From a virus, in IMG/VR virus record IMGVR_UViG_3300036770_002590, positions 1 to 35,031 of that record: DNA of 35,031 bases. One strand, given 5' to 3'. Each line of letters starts with the position of its first letter. Position 1 is the stretch's first letter. Position numbers and translations under genes: made by a program. Below, in pieces: positions 1 through 6,214 of the stretch. A model generated the notes under the pieces. That model saw nothing but the letters and a program-made list of their open reading frames with translations. It searched no databases and was not told the DNA's origin.

Positions 1-452
1 TCAGAGCATTTTTTACCTTTATGGTATATATTATAAAAATGTTTAGTTCCTTCTTCATACAATTGTTGGTAGTATTGAAGAGACTCGGTAAATTTTAATA
101 GGGATGATTCAATAGGCATTCCTTTTATATACTTTGTACCTAATAAATGCTTAATAGCAAAAACATTTGAAAATTTATAATAATTTTTAGTTGAACACAA
201 CGCTAGATAGTAATGTGCTAAAACATGGTCTTTAAAAAATAGGTTTACTATGTTTTCTACTTTATTGTTAATCTTTAAATCATTTTCTTTATAGTAGTAT
301 TTAGGTATAATATGGTGTCTTTGAGTTTTATGTATCTCCTGTTTAGTGGTGAGGTTTTGATTAATTAAACTAATGTATAAATCTAAATATTGATTGTCTA
401 ATACAATACCTATTTCTAAAAGTGTTTTTTTTAATTCCTGTATAACTATCAT
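1..452 (-). CDS. HNH endonuclease, partial (C-terminus outside window)
   Basis: The reading frame is open from an ATG at 452 to the window edge, giving about 150 residues with no stop. Residues 45-51 read RHHIIPK, followed by N67 in ENIVNL, D75-H76 and H80 (DHVLAHYYL). This spacing of HH, N and H is that of phage HNH homing-type endonucleases, which nick or cut DNA and are often mobile. The first 40 residues are helical with no recognised domain. No Shine-Dalgarno sequence precedes the ATG, but the motif GCTAAACTA ends only 4 nt upstream, so the message may be leaderless. It follows the gene at 491-961 by 38 bp in the same direction, inside the head module. It could be a free-standing homing gene or a resident phage nuclease. 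The family call is fairly sure; the target is unknown. Confidence 0.72.
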   Translation of the reverse strand, partial: MIVIQELKKTLLEIGIVLDNQYLDLYISLINQNLTTKQEIHKTQRHHIIPKYYYKENDLKINNKVENIVNLFFKDHVLAHYYLALCSTKNYYKFSNVFAIKHLLGTKYIKGMPIESSLLKFTESLQYYQQLYEEGTKHFYNIYHKGKKCS

Positions 453-456
453 TACT

Positions 457-465
457 TAGTTTAGC
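457..465 (-). promoter_or_regulatory. Candidate late promoter motif GCTAAACTA
   Basis: Read on the minus strand this is GCTAAACTA, one base from the GCTAAAWTA motif seen upstream of seven other genes here. It lies 4 nt before the ATG of the HNH gene. No -35 box is obvious. Its promoter role is inferred from recurrence and orientation. Confidence 0.45.
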
Positions 466-490
466 GTGTTTTAAAACTGCTTTTATTAAC

Positions 491-961
491 TTACCTACCC
501 CTTCTTCCGGCAATAGCCTCAAAAGTAACTAAATCGGCTTTGATAAGTGAACGTAAAGCAACAACCGGCTTCAAGTCGTATGTCTTATAGTAGTTATTTA
601 ACACTCTTGTAATTTCTTCTGCCCTACTGTGTGATAGAAACATTTGAGGACTTTCTAAATGTTTAGCAAACAATAGAATCTGCAAATTGAGGCTTGCCAG
701 GGTCGTTAACATGTCTTTAGGGTCTTTTACTTCTTCCCTAACTAAATTAATGTATAACGAGCTCTTTTTGGCATTGTAGCTCTTTCTAAGTTGTTCATAG
801 AAGTGTGCTACATCTAAAACTCTATTTCCATTAATAAACTTTAATACATCTAGGGATATATCACCCTTGGTTAAAAGTTGTCTCAATTGTTGAGAAGCAC
901 CTTCTACACCTTTTTCTTCTAATTCCGTTAGTAATAATACTAAGTCAGTTGTTTTAAGCAT
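491..961 (-). CDS. Unknown protein downstream of portal, 156 aa
   Basis: This is a 156-residue, apparently all-helical protein with no membrane segment and no recognised catalytic motif. It is rich in Leu, Lys and Glu and ends in the basic tail AGRRGR. The ATG at 961 is preceded by AAAGGT at a suitable distance. It sits 26 bp after the portal stop codon and is probably cotranscribed with it. In T4-like phages small core or scaffold proteins follow the portal, so a head-assembly role is possible, but nothing in the residues proves it. I do not recognise the family. Confidence 0.6.
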   Translation of the reverse strand: MLKTTDLVLLLTELEEKGVEGASQQLRQLLTKGDISLDVLKFINGNRVLDVAHFYEQLRKSYNAKKSSLYINLVREEVKDPKDMLTTLASLNLQILLFAKHLESPQMFLSHSRAEEITRVLNNYYKTYDLKPVVALRSLIKADLVTFEAIAGRRGR

Positions 962-987
962 TGCTAGTTACCTTTACCTTTATTTAA

Positions 988-2859
988 TTATCGATTGACT
1001 GTTAAGTCGACTCCAAGTTCTTCTGCACTTGGTAAGTATGATTCTTCACCTTCTTCTTCAGCAGGAACTTCTTCAGGTGGTGTTTCTTCTATGGGTTCTT
1101 CTGGAATTTCCGAAGGAGTTGGTTCTGGACCAGATGGGCCAACAGGTTCGGATAAACCACCACCCATTTCAGGTTCTTCTGGTGGTCCTTGTTCCTCTGT
1201 GACTCCAGCAGCTTCAAGCTCATCAATCTGTTCTTGTAACAAGCTGATGACTTCCACGTCTGTGAGGGAGTCAGCAAGGAGTGATTTCAATATCTTCAAC
1301 TTAATGACAGGATTTTGAATTTCACCCAATTGTTGCATGATATCATTGATAACACCAACCTTGTTTCTCTTGTTATCACGACGGTCTAATTCTTCTTGTG
1401 TAACAGGGGCTTGCATTCTGATTGCAAATTTGTTAATATATTTAACTAAGCCTCTATCGATTAAGAATAAATTAACTAAGTCTGTGATGGCTTGGGTAAG
1501 AGTGTTTTGTAATCTCTTAACCGATTTTGCATATCGACTAGATTGAATAGCCAAAGAAGTACCACCGTTGAAACCCGCACCGTCATCGGTAATACCAAAG
1601 AAAGCTTTAGGAACACCTAAGGCACCGAATAACTTGTTTTGGAAATACGAAACGTCAGCTAATTGTTTAGGGTCAAAATCTCCACCAACAGCAGATGCAC
1701 TAATAGCACCAATACCACCATGTGTAGGAATATAGATGTTGTTTTCAATTGGACCTGGGTTTGTATATTCTGACATAGATTCGCCAGTTTTAATTGCTGC
1801 TTTTTGTTCCATTAAGGATTTAATAGATTGTAAGTGAGCACCAACCTGTTCCTTAGGCATATCACCAACTTCAACAGAAATCATACGCACAACACTGGAT
1901 TTAGTAATACGGTTTAAAAGAGCACTGTTTTCAAGAAGGGTTAATTGTCTCCAGATTTTAAAGACACTGGATAATTCGGATTGTCCACGTTTAACTTTAT
2001 AGGTGTGAACTTTCTTGTCTGACTTACCTTCTGTATCATCGTCTAAAAAGATATCAACCTCTTCTGGAGAACGATTTGAGGTATCTTCTAAGCATGCGTG
2101 AACAAAGTCTGTTGCAGAGTAAACTTCTACATCTTTCTTCTTCATCTTATATTGCATGTAGGAATAGTTCATAAAGTCACGTTTAACTGCTTGTGCAGAA
2201 ACAGGAGCCTTAATGAACCCCATTGTCTTACCAAACTTGGTTAATTCAAATACTTCACCTGGATTAGGTACTGATTCAACATAATTTACATAGTGGTCAT
2301 CTTTATCGTGAATAACAACATTAACATCTTCTTTTAAGAAATCTTCCTTGCTTAAAACTGCTTCATTTAATGTTTCTTTTTCTTTATTTGCACCTTCAAA
2401 AAATTCAGCATCTTTTTTATAATCTGATTGTCTATAAAGTCTTAAATACAAATCACCATACTTAGTTAAACTATGCATCCAAGCATAGGCATTCTTGTCA
2501 ACGTTCATTGCATCTAAAAGATAAGTAACATACTTAGCAACTTTGGCATCATCTGATTCACACCAGATAACTTTACCAGAGTCATTTGTTTCCACGGCAT
2601 CTTCTGAGATAGTTCTTAAGTACGAAGATAAGATAGGGTCTTGAGCCATTGTATCAATCATTTGATAAATTTGTTCTCTTGTTTGTGCAACAGTAGAAAA
2701 ACCTTCTAACTTCGTGATATCTACATTAGAGTTGATTGCTTGATTAACAATATTAGTAGTTAATGTATTTTCAGTATCAATACCTATTTCGGGTTGTTGA
2801 ACTGGCACAGCTGTAATCTGTGTTCCTACTAAGGGATTTTTGTTTTCTTTTTCTGCCAT
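988..2859 (-). CDS. Portal protein (T4 gp20-like)
   Basis: This is the dodecameric head vertex protein through which DNA is packaged and to which the tail joins. It has 623 residues, against 524 in T4 gp20. The strongest signature is LADVSYFQNKLFGALGVP near residues 400-418, which matches the conserved gp20 segment (L-D-x-x-YFQ-KL-x-AL-x-VP). Other portal-like parts are the helical wing around residues 70-145 (DPILSSYLRTISEDAVE, TKYGDLYLRLYR) and the stem-side helices around 295-360. The last 70 residues or so are a Pro/Glu-rich, probably disordered tail, which accounts for the extra length. The ATG at 2859 has AGGAG 10 nt upstream. The gene lies directly downstream of the large terminase, whereas in T4 the tail sheath and tube genes separate them. 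The product call is confident; the exact subfamily is not. Confidence 0.9.
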   Translation of the reverse strand: MAEKENKNPLVGTQITAVPVQQPEIGIDTENTLTTNIVNQAINSNVDITKLEGFSTVAQTREQIYQMIDTMAQDPILSSYLRTISEDAVETNDSGKVIWCESDDAKVAKYVTYLLDAMNVDKNAYAWMHSLTKYGDLYLRLYRQSDYKKDAEFFEGANKEKETLNEAVLSKEDFLKEDVNVVIHDKDDHYVNYVESVPNPGEVFELTKFGKTMGFIKAPVSAQAVKRDFMNYSYMQYKMKKKDVEVYSATDFVHACLEDTSNRSPEEVDIFLDDDTEGKSDKKVHTYKVKRGQSELSSVFKIWRQLTLLENSALLNRITKSSVVRMISVEVGDMPKEQVGAHLQSIKSLMEQKAAIKTGESMSEYTNPGPIENNIYIPTHGGIGAISASAVGGDFDPKQLADVSYFQNKLFGALGVPKAFFGITDDGAGFNGGTSLAIQSSRYAKSVKRLQNTLTQAITDLVNLFLIDRGLVKYINKFAIRMQAPVTQEELDRRDNKRNKVGVINDIMQQLGEIQNPVIKLKILKSLLADSLTDVEVISLLQEQIDELEAAGVTEEQGPPEEPEMGGGLSEPVGPSGPEPTPSEIPEEPIEETPPEEVPAEEEGEESYLPSAEELGVDLTVNR

Positions 2860-2907
2860 TGAGTTTTATCTCCTGTCTTTAAATTTACTATTTTTTACTG
2901 TATCATA

Positions 2908-2916
2908 TAATTTAGC
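2908..2916 (-). promoter_or_regulatory. Candidate late promoter motif GCTAAATTA
   Basis: An exact GCTAAATTA on the minus strand lies in the 69-bp gap between the terminase and portal genes, 48 nt before the portal ATG. It is preceded by TGG, as at several other copies. The role is inferred from the shared motif. Confidence 0.5.
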
Positions 2917-2928
2917 CACATTTATTTG

Positions 2929-4947
2929 CTACCAAATGATAATTCCATCTTTTATCATAGGCATTACTGGCTGACCTTGTCTTTGTTGGTTTCCAGTGTT
3001 TGCTTGTGTTGGCATATTCTTATTAAAGGTTTTCTTTAATTCCTCTTCAAATTCTACCACTATTTGTTGTTTTAAGGCTGAATCTGATATCATTGAATTT
3101 GTTGCAGCAATCGTATCTAAACTTTCACCCCATTCAAATGCAAATTGTTCTGCATTCTTACTAGCGTTATATACAGCACCACACAATGCGTCAGCCACGT
3201 CCTTCTTACCGCCATCAGGGTGGTCAACCTTACCTGTGTTAATGTTTCTTTCTAAATCGATTATTTCATCAATCAGATTCTTAGAATCATACAACTCAAT
3301 ACGCTTTTCATAAATAGTTGACTTAAGGTATTGATAAGGTTTGGATATCCTATCTGTGTCTACCTTATCGACAGATAGAACTTCGTAGGGAAATCCTTTA
3401 GCCTTTAATGTTTGTCCAGTATCGTAGGATTGATAGGTATCGGATGTAATACCTTTAATATTGAATCCCTGTTCCTTTAACCAGTAAATGAAGTTTCTAT
3501 TCTTCTCAAAGCTTATCTGTCTACCTTTAGGTGCCTTTATGCTTACGCTGAAGGCCAATGAGTAGAACAAGTCTTTAGCTTGGTTTTCTTGAGTTGATGT
3601 TTTCTTTCCCTTAATCCAAATACCTGCAATACCGGTCATGTCACCACTCACAGACATATCTAAGTGAACAAACAACGGTCTGCTTTTCATTCCTTGGGGA
3701 ATCTTAGTTAAATCAAAGAAGTCTTTATATTGAGCCTCATCATCTGATGCATTACCCACCTCTAATATTTCTTTAGTAAATGGGTTATCTATAACTTGAT
3801 TAACAACCTCACGAACAGCAACCCCACTAATATACTTACTGATTTCGCTAGATGATATACCTGCATAGTCACACATAGCTCTATCTATATCATCCATGAA
3901 GTTTGCCTTAAAGTCAATAGGAACATCTAAAATTTTATATCCTTTGTCTCTCCAAATATTTAAGTCATCACCCTCAGATATGACTGCAGATTGTAAGAAC
4001 TTATTACCCAAAGCAACCTTAAATGTTTTATCACTATAAGTCCCTTTAGGTTTAACATTCCAAACAGGCTCATCAACAATCATGACGTTTTCTTGTTCAG
4101 ACTTGAGTTTTCTCTTCATGTGTTCTTCAAGGAAAGACTTTTCACTTCTTTTAGAAGATGCGAGAATAAGTAAGGTAGGATTTTTACCTTTATAAATGAA
4201 ACGGGTTTTCATACCACCAATAGCAGTATCAATCATGTCAATAGCAATTCTCTTTTGCTTTTCAATATCTTGATTACGGATAAAGGATATTTCATCAAAA
4301 AATGCTGCAAAGATAGGTTGACCAATAACGTGACTGGATTGAGAACCAATAATAATATCTAAAGGTTCTGGCGGGTTCCAATACGGCTCATTGTTTCTTT
4401 GAGTCATACTTCCCTTTTCCATAAACCACGGGCTCATTTGAATGGTATGTTGAAACTTACTTACCCCAATTTCTTCTGCTAATATCTTTGTAATGTTCAT
4501 AAAAGCAAAACAAATCTTTTCAGTAGGCTTAAGTCTAAAGTGTTGTTGAGGATTCTTCATACACATGACACGGTACATCAAGTAAGCCATAATAGCAACA
4601 GCTATTTCGGATTTACCTAACCCACGAGCACCACTGATGATTAAGTTATTAACAGCAGTTGTATAACCATCTGGTAATAGTTCTTTTACTTTATTACCCC
4701 AATACTCATATAGCTTGCTTTTACCGTCAAGGTCATGCCAGGCTTTCCCTAAATATTTATTATCAAGAATAAAGGTAATAACATCAACAGGTACTTCTTT
4801 ATAATCTTCAGCCAAAAGACCTTCAAATATTTTACTTTCACCAGTTTTTGAGTATTGCTCCAAAATGGAAAGAGCCAACTCCCTTTCTTTCTCTGAAAGT
4901 TGGCTTAATATTTCATTATTAATAACAGGTTTTTCTTTTTCGCTCAA
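2929..4947 (-). CDS. Terminase large subunit (ATPase and nuclease)
   Basis: This is the packaging motor that cuts concatemeric phage DNA and pumps it into the prohead through the portal. Counting from an upstream GTG at 4965, the Walker A loop is GARGLGKS (112-119) and Walker B is FAAFFDE (219-225, D224 and E225). A coupling motif LILASS lies at 266-271. The RNase H-like nuclease follows, with candidate metal ligands D436 (VHLDMSVSGD), D509 (ITSDTYQS) and D589/D592 (KKDVADAL). Start choice: the GTG at 4965 has no ribosome binding site, while a TTG at 4947 follows AGGGGA by 7 nt, so I prefer 4947 (672 residues). An ATG between them opens only a two-codon frame. The C-terminus after residue 620 is Gln/Pro-rich. 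No small terminase gene is visible nearby. Confidence 0.93.
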   Translation of the reverse strand: MSEKEKPVINNEILSQLSEKERELALSILEQYSKTGESKIFEGLLAEDYKEVPVDVITFILDNKYLGKAWHDLDGKSKLYEYWGNKVKELLPDGYTTAVNNLIISGARGLGKSEIAVAIMAYLMYRVMCMKNPQQHFRLKPTEKICFAFMNITKILAEEIGVSKFQHTIQMSPWFMEKGSMTQRNNEPYWNPPEPLDIIIGSQSSHVIGQPIFAAFFDEISFIRNQDIEKQKRIAIDMIDTAIGGMKTRFIYKGKNPTLLILASSKRSEKSFLEEHMKRKLKSEQENVMIVDEPVWNVKPKGTYSDKTFKVALGNKFLQSAVISEGDDLNIWRDKGYKILDVPIDFKANFMDDIDRAMCDYAGISSSEISKYISGVAVREVVNQVIDNPFTKEILEVGNASDDEAQYKDFFDLTKIPQGMKSRPLFVHLDMSVSGDMTGIAGIWIKGKKTSTQENQAKDLFYSLAFSVSIKAPKGRQISFEKNRNFIYWLKEQGFNIKGITSDTYQSYDTGQTLKAKGFPYEVLSVDKVDTDRISKPYQYLKSTIYEKRIELYDSKNLIDEIIDLERNINTGKVDHPDGGKKDVADALCGAVYNASKNAEQFAFEWGESLDTIAATNSMISDSALKQQIVVEFEEELKKTFNKNMPTQANTGNQQRQGQPVMPMIKDGIIIW

Positions 4948-4988
4948 GACATTATCCCCTAGCACAATACACTATTTGTGTATAATAT

Positions 4989-5016
4989 ATTATACAACTT
5001 TTTATTTTACTTTAAA
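4989..5016 (-). promoter_or_regulatory. Candidate sigma70-like promoter for terminase
   Basis: On the minus strand TTTAAA (5016-5011) lies 16 nt before TATAAT (4994-4989), about 42 nt upstream of the terminase start. The -10 box lies inside a perfect 18-bp palindrome at 4979-4996, TGTATAATATATTATACA, so the same sequence offers a -10 box on both strands and could also be an operator or a weak hairpin. The -35 match is poor and the region is very AT-rich, so this is tentative. Confidence 0.35.
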
Positions 5017-6165
5017 CAATCTAAGTTTATTGTGTGCATAAAATTCTTTAATAGTAATAGGTAATGGTTCACCATCTAAACCCATTGGTATATCATTTTC
5101 TTCTTTAATTTCTTGTTTTTCTTTTGGGTTATAAACAAGTCTAATTCCTTCTTTAATCATTTGTTTACCCATAGACTCTTCTACTTCTCCATCTTGTTGT
5201 GGTTGTTCAGCAGCAGCTTGGTCTTGAACTTGAATGTTACCAATGTTTTGTTGAGCCCAGTTAACGAGGGTATCCACATCATTGAATACAACAAGGGCAA
5301 ATTCCCCTGGACCACGTTGAGTCATTAAAGGACCACCTGCTCTTCCGTTAAAGACAAATAAAGTAAACTTAGTATCATCAAACTTAACAGCACTCAGTGT
5401 TTGACCACCTTCGTCTTTTAATGTTCTAATAAATTCAGCATTGTTAAATTGTCTTAAAGCATCTTCTAAAGAGCTAGCAGTAAACTCCATAGCTTGAGGG
5501 TTAGCAACAGGCTCTAATGTAAACGGAGGAGGAACTGGTGGACCTGCTGGTTCTTCATCTTCATATTCCTCTTCTTCTTCATATTTAGGATTGTCTTGTG
5601 AAACATCAGGTAATCCTTCAACTTTAGGAGCATCTTGAATAAAAGGAATTTCTCTGTCTTGAGGATTAAAAATAGTGTGGTCACCACCTTCATCTATCAT
5701 AACAGCAAACTTTTCATTAGAACCCTTCTTTAAGAAGAAATAGAAATCATTACCATCTGCGGTATAGGAATCCCAGTATCTTCTACCATAAGCGTCATCA
5801 CCATCCATATTTTTACCAGTGATGCACCACTTTGTTCCCGCACCATACTTTTGGCAGGCTTCAAAGTTCTTAATTTCATAAACTAACCAGTTATCATCTT
5901 CAAAGAGAATTTTCGCACCTTCTTTGATAATATTCTTTTCAGTTTCTTTTTGTTCGATTTCTTTTTCTTTTCTTTTCAGGATATCCATTAATTCTTCTTT
6001 TTTACGTGGATTTCTTGTGGATGTCCAATAAGTCATGTCATTTTCAGGACTTGGTAATCTATCTTTAAGTTTTAAAAAAAGATTAAAAAGTTCTTCTCCA
6101 CCCCATGCTTTAAATCTATCCCTATCTGCTCTTGCTTCTAATAATGATTTGAATCTTTTTTCCAT
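5002..6165 (-). CDS. Putative internal head protein with capsid-targeting leader and GTKWC motif
   Basis: The frame opens at 6198, but the ATG at 6165 has AGAGGAG 8 nt upstream and a promoter motif just before it, so I start there (387 residues). The new N-terminus reads MEKRFKSLLEARAD, like the T4 capsid-targeting sequence, with a candidate prohead protease site after LLE (residue 10; T4 rule L/I-x-E). Two further sites, IKE before G, occur at 80-82 and 337-339. Residues 103-117 contain YGAGTKWCIT, then an aromatic-rich stretch and KFAVMID. I have seen this combination in uncharacterised phage proteins but know no function. A run of Glu/Asp and Pro (about 196-215) separates this part from a second globular region (about 220-310). 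It sits between the terminase and the 859-aa gene. Packaging into the head is an inference. Confidence 0.7.
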   Translation of the reverse strand: MEKRFKSLLEARADRDRFKAWGGEELFNLFLKLKDRLPSPENDMTYWTSTRNPRKKEELMDILKRKEKEIEQKETEKNIIKEGAKILFEDDNWLVYEIKNFEACQKYGAGTKWCITGKNMDGDDAYGRRYWDSYTADGNDFYFFLKKGSNEKFAVMIDEGGDHTIFNPQDREIPFIQDAPKVEGLPDVSQDNPKYEEEEEYEDEEPAGPPVPPPFTLEPVANPQAMEFTASSLEDALRQFNNAEFIRTLKDEGGQTLSAVKFDDTKFTLFVFNGRAGGPLMTQRGPGEFALVVFNDVDTLVNWAQQNIGNIQVQDQAAAEQPQQDGEVEESMGKQMIKEGIRLVYNPKEKQEIKEENDIPMGLDGEPLPITIKEFYAHNKLRLFKVK

Positions 6166-6183
6166 TTTATAATCTCCTCTATT

Positions 6184-6192
6184 TAATTTAGC
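6184..6192 (-). promoter_or_regulatory. Candidate late promoter motif GCTAAATTA
   Basis: An exact GCTAAATTA on the minus strand lies 18 nt before the preferred ATG at 6165, with the ribosome binding site in between. Its position supports the shorter start, because a start at 6198 would place the promoter inside the gene. Confidence 0.5.
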
Positions 6193-6214
6193 AGTCATTT
6201 TAACTGTAAAATAG

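Noticed and set aside
2924-2937. 5-bp hairpin (ATTTG/CAAAT) at the terminase stop codon as a terminator
   Set aside because: The stem is short, AT-rich and lacks a T-run, so it is too weak to list beside the longer hairpins.
6166-6198. 11-codon N-terminal extension of the 387-aa protein
   Set aside because: It would contain the promoter motif and the AGAGGAG site that fit the ATG at 6165, and it would hide the capsid-targeting-like leader.
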